Of a DNA stretch of 26,345 bases, positions 15,095 through 21,681 are shown piece after piece. The stretch comes from DATJJW01 sp035491935 (GTDB taxonomy: Bacteria; Pseudomonadota; Alphaproteobacteria; ATCC43930; CGMCC-115725), in contig DATJJW010000034.1 in assembly GCA_035491935.1 (NCBI GenBank), forward strand, positions 1-26,345, given 5' to 3'. A model generated the notes under the pieces. It was not told where the DNA came from. It saw only the letters and a list, made by a program, of their open reading frames with translations, and did not search any database. How positions within the stretch are numbered: position 1 is the first letter of the stretch; the number at the start of each line of letters is the position of its first letter. Position numbers and translations under genes: made by a program.

Positions 15095-16816
15095 ATGCAC
15101 CGTCTGAACCGCCAGTTCCTCTCCGACGTCTGGAAATTGGCTAAGCCCTTCTGGGTCTCCGAAATACGCTGGAAGGCGAGGGGGCTTTTGGCCGCGGTCG
15201 TGGCGCTCAACCTGTTTCAGGTGGCGTTGAACGTCCGCCTGAACCTGTGGCGCAACGATTTCTACAACGCGCTGCAGGCCTATGACCTGCACACCGTTCT
15301 CTACCAGCTGGTGATCTTCATCATCATCGCGACGCTGTTCGTCGCGGACGCGGTCTATGCCCAGTATCTGCAACAGATGCTGCAGATCCTTTGGCGGCGA
15401 TGGCTGGTCAATCACTATCTGGATTCCTGGCTCGCCCATAAAGCCTATTACCGGATGCAGCTTATCGACGGCGGCACCGATAACCCCGACCAGCGTATTT
15501 CGGAAGACCTGAACACCTTTCCGCTGAACTCGCTGAACCTGACGCTCGGGCTGATGAATTCGATCGTCACGCTGTTCTCGTTCCTCAGCATCCTGTGGAC
15601 GATCTCGGGCGCATTGACCGTCCCGCTGGGCAGCGGTCATAGCGTCACCATCCCGGGCTATGCGCTCTGGGTCGCGATCATCTACGCCGCCATCGGTTCC
15701 TATCTGACCATCAAGGTCGGCAACCCCCTGGTGCAGCTCTTCTTCAACCAGCAGCGCTTCGACGCCGATTTCCGTTATTCGATGGTACGCCTGCGCGAGA
15801 ATGCCGAGAGCATCGCCTTCTTCGCCGGCGAGGCGCGCGAGCGCGGCGTATTCATCGGTTTCTTCAGCTGGGTGTTCGACAATTATTGGCGGCTCATGAA
15901 GCAGCAGAAGCTGCTGACCTGGTTCACTTCCAGCTACAACCAGGCGGCCGTGCTGGTGCCGGTCGGCATGGCGTTGCCGCTCTATTTCTCGAAGAAGATC
16001 GCGCTCGGCGGCTTCATGCAGTTGCTCGAGGCCTTCGGCCAGGTGCAATCGGCCTTGTCCTGGATCGTCAACGCGTATGTGGACATCGCCAATTTTCAAG
16101 CCATCGTCGTCCGTCTCACCACCTTCCGCCGCCATATGGAGGATGTCGTGCCGACGGAAGAGGAGCATATGGCGATACGCTTCACCGCCAATGACGACGG
16201 CTTTGCCGTGCGGCACCTGCATTTGAAGCTGCCCGACGGTCGTACCCTGCTCGACAACATCTCCCTGGCAGTGCCGAAGGGACATATGGTGCTGCTCACC
16301 GGGCCGTCGGGCACCGGCAAGAGCACGCTGTTGCGGGCCGCCGCTCATCTCTGGCCCTATGCCGAGGGCGAGATCGCCGCCAGTTTCCAGCGGCCGTTGT
16401 TCATGCCGCAGCGCGTCTATATGCCGATCGGCACGCTACGCGACGTCGTGCTCTATCCGCACGGCGCCACGGACACGACCGACCAGGAGGTGGTGGACGC
16501 GCTTACCCGCGTCGGCCTCGGCGATTTTGCCGATGAGCTGCACAGCCACGACAACTGGGCCTATCGTCTGTCGCTTGGCGAGCAGCAGCGGCTCAATTTC
16601 GCGCGCATCCTGGTGCAGAACCCGGACGGCGTGTTCATGGACGAGGCGACCGCGGCGCTCGACGAGACCGCCGAAAGCGAACTCTATGCCATCCTGCGTA
16701 CATTGCCGGAGCGGCCGACCGTGCTCTCGGTCGGCCATCGTTCGACCTTGAAGCCGTTCCATGACACGGTGTTCGATCTGTCGCAGCTCAAGCCGGCGCT
16801 GGGCGTGCCGGTGTAG
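15095..16816 (+). CDS. SbmA/BacA-like ABC transporter, fused membrane and ATPase domains
   Basis: The 573-residue protein joins an ABC_membrane_2/SbmA_BacA-type domain (about 1-350, six or more helices, with the LNVRLNLWRNDFYNALQ motif of this family) to an ATPase domain (about 365-570). Walker A is GPSGTGKST (403-411), the signature is LSLGEQQR (492-499) and Walker B is VFMDEA (D516, E517). Relatives (YddA-type, Rv1819c) import vitamin B12, bleomycin or antimicrobial peptides, or move very-long-chain fatty acids; the substrate here is unknown. The usual LSGGQ signature is SLGEQ, typical for this subfamily. Start is the ATG at 15095 with AGGGAGA upstream. It ends nine bases from the convergent acetyltransferase gene. 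Confidence 0.93.
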   Translation: MHRLNRQFLSDVWKLAKPFWVSEIRWKARGLLAAVVALNLFQVALNVRLNLWRNDFYNALQAYDLHTVLYQLVIFIIIATLFVADAVYAQYLQQMLQILWRRWLVNHYLDSWLAHKAYYRMQLIDGGTDNPDQRISEDLNTFPLNSLNLTLGLMNSIVTLFSFLSILWTISGALTVPLGSGHSVTIPGYALWVAIIYAAIGSYLTIKVGNPLVQLFFNQQRFDADFRYSMVRLRENAESIAFFAGEARERGVFIGFFSWVFDNYWRLMKQQKLLTWFTSSYNQAAVLVPVGMALPLYFSKKIALGGFMQLLEAFGQVQSALSWIVNAYVDIANFQAIVVRLTTFRRHMEDVVPTEEEHMAIRFTANDDGFAVRHLHLKLPDGRTLLDNISLAVPKGHMVLLTGPSGTGKSTLLRAAAHLWPYAEGEIAASFQRPLFMPQRVYMPIGTLRDVVLYPHGATDTTDQEVVDALTRVGLGDFADELHSHDNWAYRLSLGEQQRLNFARILVQNPDGVFMDEATAALDETAESELYAILRTLPERPTVLSVGHRSTLKPFHDTVFDLSQLKPALGVPV

Positions 16817-16825
16817 GATGGGGGA

Positions 16826-17395
16826 TCAGGCCGCCGCGTAGATGCGGCGGCTGAGGTCCAGGCCGCCGAGCTGTGCCTCTTCTTGACGGCGAATGATGCC
16901 GTCGCCAAGCTCGAGGGGCAAGGCGGCCGCACTGGTGACGGCGTAATCCGCATGGATCCCGAGGTCGAGATATTGGACCCGCGCCGGATCCTCGCCCGGC
17001 ATGGCAATGCCGGTGGGATGGGCGTGGGCGAAGCCGAAGCGGCTGTAATAGACATGATCGCCGACCAGCACGACCAGCCGATGGCCGGAATCCCGCGCCA
17101 TGCGCAGGCTCTGGCGGATGAGGTTGCCGCCGAGGCCGGAGCGCCGATGCGGATCGTCGACCGCGACCGGGCCCAGCAGCAGGGCCGGGGTTGCGCCGAT
17201 CAGGATCGGCCAATAGCGGATGGTGCCGACGATGTGGCCTTCTTCGCGCGCGACGAGGCACAGATCGACGATGGGCGCCAGCTGAGTGCGGAAACTGTAG
17301 GAACGCTTGGCGTGCCGGTCAGCGCCGAAGGCGCGGTCGAGCAGGGCTTCGATGTCCGGCAGGTCCAGGGGATGTTCGGGCTCGATCTCGGTCAT
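16826..17395 (-). CDS. GNAT family N-acetyltransferase (YhbS-like)
   Basis: The 189-residue protein has the GNAT fold signature. A strand reading ALLLGPVAVDDPHRRSGLGGNLI contains the acetyl-CoA pyrophosphate-binding loop R-R-S-G-L-G-G (84-90), and the following VVLVGDHVYYSRFGF is the motif B strand found in YhbS-type members. It should transfer an acetyl group from acetyl-CoA to an amine; the acceptor cannot be deduced. Length is typical for the group (about 170-190). The gene is convergent with the ABC transporter gene (nine bases apart). The ATG at 17393-17395 is the most upstream start. The hairpin at 16830-16851 overlaps its last codons. Confidence 0.88.
   Translation of the reverse strand: MTEIEPEHPLDLPDIEALLDRAFGADRHAKRSYSFRTQLAPIVDLCLVAREEGHIVGTIRYWPILIGATPALLLGPVAVDDPHRRSGLGGNLIRQSLRMARDSGHRLVVLVGDHVYYSRFGFAHAHPTGIAMPGEDPARVQYLDLGIHADYAVTSAAALPLELGDGIIRRQEEAQLGGLDLSRRIYAAA
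16830..16851. terminator. GC hairpin at the convergent ABC transporter/acetyltransferase junction
   Basis: GCCGCCGC (16830-16837) and GCGGCGGC (16844-16851) form a perfect 8-bp stem with a six-base loop, just after the ABC gene stop and within the last codons of the acetyltransferase. It has no T-run. It may help end transcription from the plus strand, or may simply reflect Ala/Arg codons. Confidence 0.3.
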
Positions 17396-17803
17396 AGGTT
17401 CTATTCTTCCCGCCTCCGATCATGGCGGCGCATTGTGGCGAAAGGTTGAAGGCCAACCGGATCGCTCAGGCGGGGGAACAGGAGCAGCGTCTCGTCGCGC
17501 GACCTGCGCCCGCCGGCATCCGGACGGCGAAGCACGGATACGAGGCATCGCATCCGAAGTTCGTTCGTCGTCGTGAAGGGCAAAGCAGCATGGCCGTTGA
17601 CATTAGTTGTTGCTGGCGGCGGAAAAATGCGGTTAACCAGTGTTGCTGTCAAGCTGGCGGGCATGCAACCCGGCCAAGGCTGAAGCGTGATCGACGCAGA
17701 AGGCGCCCTACTGCGGAAGGTGGATTTCCCACGAAATCCGCCCCGCGTCCCTTCTTGCGTCATGGACCACAATTGATTTATAGCGATGAGACGCTAGGCG
17801 TCT
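17396..17803. other. 408-base intergenic region without a convincing gene
   Basis: Open frames exist on both strands here (for example 17401-17772 on the minus strand), but none has a recognisable domain or a good ribosome-binding site. The region contains a 7-bp hairpin with a tetraloop (GGATTTC 17722-17728, GAAATCC 17733-17739). A promoter-like pair follows, TTGCGT (17755-17760) and TTATAG (17778-17783) 17 bases apart, which could serve the secreted protein gene downstream. A small RNA cannot be excluded, but nothing demonstrates one. Confidence 0.5.
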
Positions 17804-18376
17804 ATGGGGGCAAAAGTGTCTATTTGTAAGACCTTGCACGGTGTTGTTGCAGCAGTTTCTCTGGCTGTGGCACCGCTCTCGGCCAATGCTGCTGCATGTT
17901 ATACGCAAAAGGAATGGGAAGCGGCGCACGTCCAGGTGCTGCAGCGGACATTGCAGGTGGCCGCTCTCGAATGCGCCAATGTGCCGGGCCGCAACTACGA
18001 TGCCCAGTACAATGAATTCATTGCCCGCTTCACGACGCAGATTCGCCAGAACGGCGTCTATCTGCGCTCGCATTTCCAGCGGGTCTACGGCAGGTCCGGC
18101 CAGACCTACCTCGATCGCTTCATCACGAGCCTTTCCAACGAGGCCTCGGCGAAGAGCATGAACTCGAACACCTTCTGTGCCGACTCGGCCGCGGTGTTCA
18201 AGGCGGCTCTGGCCATCGAGCCGAAGCAGTTGCCGACCGTGGCGCTGCAGACCGTGACCGACGACAGTGAGATCGGCACGCTGTGCCACACTGCCGCGCC
18301 GAAGAAGGCCGTGAAGTCGAAGAAGGTGGTCGCACACAAGAAGGCGACCACGACGAAGAAGGTGGTCGCGGAGTAA
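17804..18376 (+). CDS. Secreted protein of unknown function with four cysteines and lysine-rich tail
   Basis: I do not recognise the family. The protein has an N-terminal Sec signal peptide (hydrophobic core about 13-24, probable AxA cleavage in SANA-AACYT), a mature domain of about 130 residues and a basic tail from about residue 164 with repeated KK pairs (KKAV, KSKKVVAHKK, TTTKKVVAE). Four cysteines lie in the mature part (ACYT, LECAN, TFCAD, TLCHT), enough for two disulfides in the periplasm. The lysine tail could bind nucleic acid, anionic glycans or the cell wall. The ATG at 17804 has a poor ribosome-binding sequence; a GTG at 17816-17818 with GGGGG just upstream gives a cleaner signal peptide (starting VSICKTLHG) and may be the true start. 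A strong hairpin follows the stop codon, so the gene is probably monocistronic. Confidence 0.72.
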   Translation: MGAKVSICKTLHGVVAAVSLAVAPLSANAAACYTQKEWEAAHVQVLQRTLQVAALECANVPGRNYDAQYNEFIARFTTQIRQNGVYLRSHFQRVYGRSGQTYLDRFITSLSNEASAKSMNSNTFCADSAAVFKAALAIEPKQLPTVALQTVTDDSEIGTLCHTAAPKKAVKSKKVVAHKKATTTKKVVAE

Positions 18377-18404
18377 CACGCGACCGAAGCTCGGGGGAGC
18401 GTCG

Positions 18405-18433
18405 GCGGGCGGCTTCGATGTGAAGCCGCCCGC
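18405..18433 (+). terminator. Strong hairpin after the secreted-protein gene, probable terminator
   Basis: Twelve perfect base pairs (GCGGGCGGCTTC, 18405-18416 is the left arm starting at its preceding G; right arm 18422-18433) enclose a five-base loop GATGT. It begins 28 bases after the stop at 18376 and before the MFS gene at 18508. No T-run follows, so termination may be incomplete or the stem may mainly protect the mRNA 3' end. Confidence 0.6.
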
Positions 18434-18507
18434 GCATTACCTGTATCCGTCCCGATCCAAGATCGAGACTCTGCCGATCCTGATCTGAACCGACAAAGGC
18501 CGTTGCC

Positions 18508-19707
18508 GTGACCGCTCCGCGTATCCTTGGGCGCGCTGTCGTGCTGGGGCTGGTGATCGCCATCGGCGCCTTCGCCATCGATATGTACATACCGGGATTT
18601 GCTGCGATCGCCCGCGATCTCAAGACCGATCCCGGTACCGTGCAGCAGAGCATGACCAGCTATTTCCTGGCGCTGGCGGTGGGGCAGGTGATCTATGGCC
18701 CGATCTCCGATACGGTCGGCCGCCGCCTGCCGCTGTTCTGCGGTCTGGGCCTGTTCGTCCTGGCCTCGATCGGCGCGGCGCTCTGCCAATCGATCGAATT
18801 GCTGATCGTCGCCCGATTCGTGCAAGGTCTGGGCGCGGCGGCGACAGCCGTCATTCCGCTCGCCATCATCCGTGACGAGCATACCGGGCCGGCCGCCGCG
18901 CGCCTGCTTTCGCTGGCGATCCTGGCTCTCAGCATCTCACCGGTGCTGGCACCGGTATTCGGGGGCTTCCTGGCGGAGTATTTTTCGTGGCGGCTGATCT
19001 TCGTCGTGCTGATCGCGATATGCCTGGCCGTCGTCGCGCTGATCCTCGTGGCATTGCCGGAGACGCTGCCGCCACGGCGCCGGGTCAGCGCCCATCCGCG
19101 CGCCATCGCGTCCACTTACCTCATGCTGCTGGGTTCGCGGCGTTTCATGGCGCCGATCATGGCGGCGGCTTTCGCCCAGGCCGTGTTGTTCGTGTTCATC
19201 TCAGCCTCGCCCTTCGTCTTCGTGACCTTGCACCGGGTGTCGCCGACATTCTACGGCATGCTCTTCGCGCTCCACGCCATGAGCCTGATCGGCATCACCC
19301 AGTTCAATGCGCCCATGATGCGCTATTTCGGCGCCTGGCGGCTGATCGGCATCGGCGCGGTGGTGCTGAGCCTGGCGGGGCTGGTACTGATCGGCCTGGT
19401 CGCTTCCGGCATGACGTTGCTTTGGCCGCTGGTCGCGCTGACCATCACCATGTTCCTGGCCATGGGGCTGGTGATGGCGCCGTCATTCCTCACCGCGATG
19501 GAACCGTTCGGCGAGGTCGCGGGCGCCGCCGCCGCGATCGGTGCCGGCTTCGAATTCTGCTGCTCCTCGGTAACCGTATTCATCATGGGGCTGTGCGCCG
19601 ACGGCAGTGCCCGGCCGATGACCGGCTTCATGGCCTTCTCCGCCTGCATGGCGCTGATCGGCTGGCTGCTGATCCCGCGCGACTCGGTGCAGGAAGTGGC
19701 GGCCTAA
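18508..19707 (+). CDS. Bcr/CflA-type multidrug efflux MFS transporter
   Basis: The 399-residue inner-membrane protein has about 12 hydrophobic segments and the drug:H+ antiporter (12-helix) motifs. The first helix reads AFAIDMYIPGFAAIA, as in Bcr/CflA proteins (acidic D in helix 1). Motif A is GPISDTVGRRLPLF between helices 2 and 3, and the GAAATAVIPLAIIRDEHTG segment follows helix 4. Bcr/CflA members export bicyclomycin, chloramphenicol, sulfonamides or small peptides using the proton gradient; the substrate here is unknown. Length is typical (about 395-410). The start is a GTG at 18508-18510 with AAAGG upstream. Its stop TAA (19705-19707) overlaps the stop of the convergent S24 repressor gene (19704-19706), with no room for a terminator between them. 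Confidence 0.92.
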   Translation: MTAPRILGRAVVLGLVIAIGAFAIDMYIPGFAAIARDLKTDPGTVQQSMTSYFLALAVGQVIYGPISDTVGRRLPLFCGLGLFVLASIGAALCQSIELLIVARFVQGLGAAATAVIPLAIIRDEHTGPAAARLLSLAILALSISPVLAPVFGGFLAEYFSWRLIFVVLIAICLAVVALILVALPETLPPRRRVSAHPRAIASTYLMLLGSRRFMAPIMAAAFAQAVLFVFISASPFVFVTLHRVSPTFYGMLFALHAMSLIGITQFNAPMMRYFGAWRLIGIGAVVLSLAGLVLIGLVASGMTLLWPLVALTITMFLAMGLVMAPSFLTAMEPFGEVAGAAAAIGAGFEFCCSSVTVFIMGLCADGSARPMTGFMAFSACMALIGWLLIPRDSVQEVAA

Positions 19708-20345
19708 GGCTCCTCCAATCCAACGACCGTGTGGATGTCGCGGATCTCCTGCAGCGGATAGTCCAGCTCGGTCGCCGGGTTGTATTGCCGCACGAACAGG
19801 TTGGTCTCGCTACGGCGGACGAATTCCTTGATCAGCACCACATCGTCGCGCTTGGTCACCACGACTCCGGCCCCCAGCTGCGGCGGCTTGAACGGATTGA
19901 CGTGCAGCAGCTGGCCCTGGCGGAAGCGCGGGAACATGCTGTCGCCGACCATGTAGATGGCATAGGCATCCTGGACATGGGATAGCGCCCGTGGGCAGGG
20001 GATGAAGTCGATCGGCCCGTCGCGTAGGAACATCTCCTGATCATTGCCGCCACGCGCGGCGCTGCGCACCGGGATCAGGTGGCGCGGGTCGCGGAACGCC
20101 GCCGTCGGACCAGGAATGACCTCGCCGCCGGGTAACGGACCGCTTGGCGCCGGTTCCTGGGGCAGCAGGTCGCCTGGCTCGATGCCCAGCGCCTCGGCCA
20201 GGCGGATCATCCAGTCGATGGTCATCCGCGCATGGCCCTTTTCCAGCTTGTTGATCTGGGAGGCGGTGGTGCCTGCCGCCTCGGCCAGCGCCTGCATCGT
20301 CAGGCCCGCCCGGTCGCGGAACAGCTTCAGCCGGTTGTCGCTCAT
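19704..20345 (-). CDS. XRE-family HTH repressor with S24 (LexA/CI-like) peptidase domain
   Basis: The 213-residue protein has an XRE helix-turn-helix (about 5-60: LTMQALAEAAGTTASQINKLEKG) and a C-terminal S24 peptidase domain (about 90-213). The Ser-Lys dyad is visible: S136 in YMVGDSMFP and K173 in VVLIKEF, the same 37-residue spacing as S119-K156 in E. coli LexA. Such proteins repress promoters and may self-cleave when RecA filaments signal DNA damage. The scissile dipeptide is not obvious; an Ala-Arg-Gly-Gly stretch near 97-100 is the nearest candidate. It is not LexA itself, whose HTH is of a different type. The frame is open upstream to 20417, but the ATG at 20343-20345 gives a canonical HTH start and follows GAGAG; the longer form would begin inside the palindrome at 20400. 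Divergent from the DUF6456-like gene. Confidence 0.9.
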   Translation of the reverse strand: MSDNRLKLFRDRAGLTMQALAEAAGTTASQINKLEKGHARMTIDWMIRLAEALGIEPGDLLPQEPAPSGPLPGGEVIPGPTAAFRDPRHLIPVRSAARGGNDQEMFLRDGPIDFIPCPRALSHVQDAYAIYMVGDSMFPRFRQGQLLHVNPFKPPQLGAGVVVTKRDDVVLIKEFVRRSETNLFVRQYNPATELDYPLQEIRDIHTVVGLEEP

Positions 20346-20399
20346 CGTCTCTCGGGTCCTTTCCCAGGTCGGGCGCGGGCTCCAGCCCATGTCAAGAGA

Positions 20400-20418
20400 T
20401 ATGTCTAATTTAGACATA
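20400..20418. promoter_or_regulatory. Perfect 19-bp palindrome, candidate operator of the S24 repressor
   Basis: TATGTCTAA-T-TTAGACATA has perfect 9-base arms and lies 55 bases upstream of the repressor start in the divergent region. Additional half-sites occur at 20389-20393 (ATGTC, 12 bases from the matching half-site at 20401) and 20456-20460 (GACAT). A palindromic operator between a CI/S24-type repressor and its divergent target is the normal arrangement. Binding is inferred. Confidence 0.6.
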
Positions 20419-20439
20419 AAATATCCAAAATGTTTACGC

Positions 20440-20468
20440 TTGTCAGGTCAATTCGGACATGTTCTATA
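20440..20468 (+). promoter_or_regulatory. Putative promoter of the DUF6456-like gene
   Basis: TTGTCA (20440-20445) is followed after 17 bases by TCTATA (20463-20468), inside the AT-rich run TATATAT, which also offers TATATA at 20465-20470. Transcription would start about 30 bases before the GTG at 20506. The -10 element is covered by the GTTC-N7-GTTC motif. Confidence 0.45.
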
Positions 20469-20475
20469 TATGTTC
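20461..20475 (+). promoter_or_regulatory. SOS-box-like motif GTTC-N7-GTTC (alphaproteobacterial LexA site)
   Basis: GTTC (20461-20464), seven bases TATATAT, GTTC (20472-20475) exactly fits the direct-repeat LexA-binding motif of alphaproteobacteria described for Rhodobacter, rhizobia and Caulobacter. It sits on the likely -10 region 30 bases before the start codon at 20506, where a repressor would block transcription. I noticed no other copy in an intergenic region of this window. Confidence 0.6.
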
Positions 20476-20505
20476 TCATTTGACCAATCCAGGGGAGTAT
20501 CGCCC

Positions 20506-21114
20506 GTGAAAACTGCCGTCCAGATTGCCGCCGCTAGGCCGGCCGATGCCAAGAAGATCGGCGCGCATAAGGGGCATGTCCTGGCCCGCAAGGCCGATAT
20601 GCCAACCGAGGAACGCTGCCGCCAAGCTCCGGTCGTGGTCGTCGAGGAGCGCGATCCGGAAGGCTGGCCGATCGTCCATGCCCGTGCCGTCGACACGCTG
20701 ACCCGCCTGGTCAGGAACGGCATGATCTCGCCGGCCTGGGCCGCCGCCGGCAGCCGGTTCCGCCACGATTATCACGCGGCGCATTACCAGTCGCTCTCGG
20801 CCGTCGATCTTACCCGCGAGCGCGGCGCCGGCGGGCGTGAGAAGGTCGTCGGCACCATCGAGGATGCGCGTCAGCGGGTCTATGAGGCACTGAGCCAGCT
20901 CGGCGGCATGAGCGCCCCGGCCGGCTCCATCGTCTGGCATGTCATCGGCGGCGAGATGAGTCTGCGCGACTGGTCGCTGCGCCAGGTCTGGGGGTCCGGC
21001 CGCACCATCCGGCAGGAGGTCGCGACCGGCATCCTGATCGGCGCGCTGGGCGCGCTCAGCGGGTATTACGCCAATCTGGCACGGGTGAAATCGCGGAGGG
21101 ATGCCACGCGCTGA
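20506..21114 (+). CDS. DUF6456-like (phage-type) regulatory or hypothetical protein
   Basis: The 202-residue soluble protein begins at a GTG (20506-20508) with AGGGGAG nine bases upstream; the frame is open far upstream but that part overlaps the divergent repressor gene. The pattern from about 45 to 190 resembles the DUF6456 family of alphaproteobacteria: DPEGWPIVHARAVDTLTRL, AGSRFRHDY, ARQRVYEALSQLGG, and SIVWHVIGGEMSLRDWSLRQ with a possible C-terminal helix-turn-helix (about 150-190). The match is from memory of the family pattern, not from a search. DUF6456 domains occur in phage-derived and HTH-containing proteins; function unknown. The divergent S24 repressor, palindrome and SOS-like box suggest a damage-responsive gene under repression. 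The next gene, tsaE, starts 68 bases downstream, so read-through into the tsaE operon is possible. Confidence 0.65.
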   Translation: MKTAVQIAAARPADAKKIGAHKGHVLARKADMPTEERCRQAPVVVVEERDPEGWPIVHARAVDTLTRLVRNGMISPAWAAAGSRFRHDYHAAHYQSLSAVDLTRERGAGGREKVVGTIEDARQRVYEALSQLGGMSAPAGSIVWHVIGGEMSLRDWSLRQVWGSGRTIRQEVATGILIGALGALSGYYANLARVKSRRDATR

Positions 21115-21182
21115 CGGGACGCGTTGACCGCAGGCGTTTGGCGGTTGCGGCGGAGGGCGGCGGGGCATTACAACGGCGGACC

Positions 21183-21671
21183 ATGCCGTGCGACCCGACC
21201 GCCCCCGACCTCACCATCGCCCTTGCCGATGCCGCCGCGACCGAGCGGCTGGGCCGGAATCTCGCAGGGCTTGCGGCGCCGCGCGACGTGCTGGCGCTCC
21301 ATGGCGATCTCGGCATGGGCAAGACGACGCTGGCCCGCGCCTTCGTGCGCCAGGCGACCGGCTTTGCTGACGAGGAAGTGCCGAGCCCGACCTTCACCCT
21401 GGTCCAGACCTATGACACGCGCATCGGAACCGTCTGGCACATCGACGCCTATCGCCTGAAGCATCCGGACGAAATCTGGGAGCTGGGCTTCGAGGAGGCG
21501 CTGGCCGACGGCATCCTGGTCATCGAATGGCCGGAGCGCCTGGGCGCTCATCTGCCGCAGCGCCGGCTCGATATCCATCTCGATGCGGCGGATGCGGGAC
21601 GTCGTGCGCGGCTGTTCTCGAATGCGACCGACTGGTCCGAACGTTTGACGCATCTGGAGCCGGCAATATGA
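21183..21671 (+). CDS. tsaE: tRNA threonylcarbamoyladenosine biosynthesis ATPase TsaE
   Basis: TsaE is the ATPase partner of the TsaB-TsaD complex that adds the threonylcarbamoyl group to A37 of ANN-decoding tRNAs (t6A). The 162-residue protein has the P-loop GDLGMGKTT (41-49), the family's PSPTFTLVQTY segment (about 71-81) and HIDAYRL, followed by the GFEEALADGILVIEWPERL block. Length fits the family (about 150-160). The frame extends upstream to a TTG at 21138, but the ATG at 21183, after GGCGGA, gives the usual N-terminus. The amgK-like gene starts 10 bases after its stop, so the two are surely co-transcribed. This tsaE-amgK-murU-addB order is familiar from many alphaproteobacteria. Confidence 0.95.
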   Translation: MPCDPTAPDLTIALADAAATERLGRNLAGLAAPRDVLALHGDLGMGKTTLARAFVRQATGFADEEVPSPTFTLVQTYDTRIGTVWHIDAYRLKHPDEIWELGFEEALADGILVIEWPERLGAHLPQRRLDIHLDAADAGRRARLFSNATDWSERLTHLEPAI

Positions 21672-21681
21672 GCAGGGCGGC

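Noticed and set aside
17401..17772. 123-residue minus-strand frame in the gap before the secreted-protein gene
   Set aside because: No domain, no ribosome-binding site, Arg/Pro/Thr-rich composition; kept only as part of the intergenic note.
20343..20417. Longer N-terminus for the S24 repressor starting at 20417
   Set aside because: The extra 24 residues have no HTH function and their start codon falls inside the candidate operator palindrome; the ATG at 20343-20345 is typical for the family.
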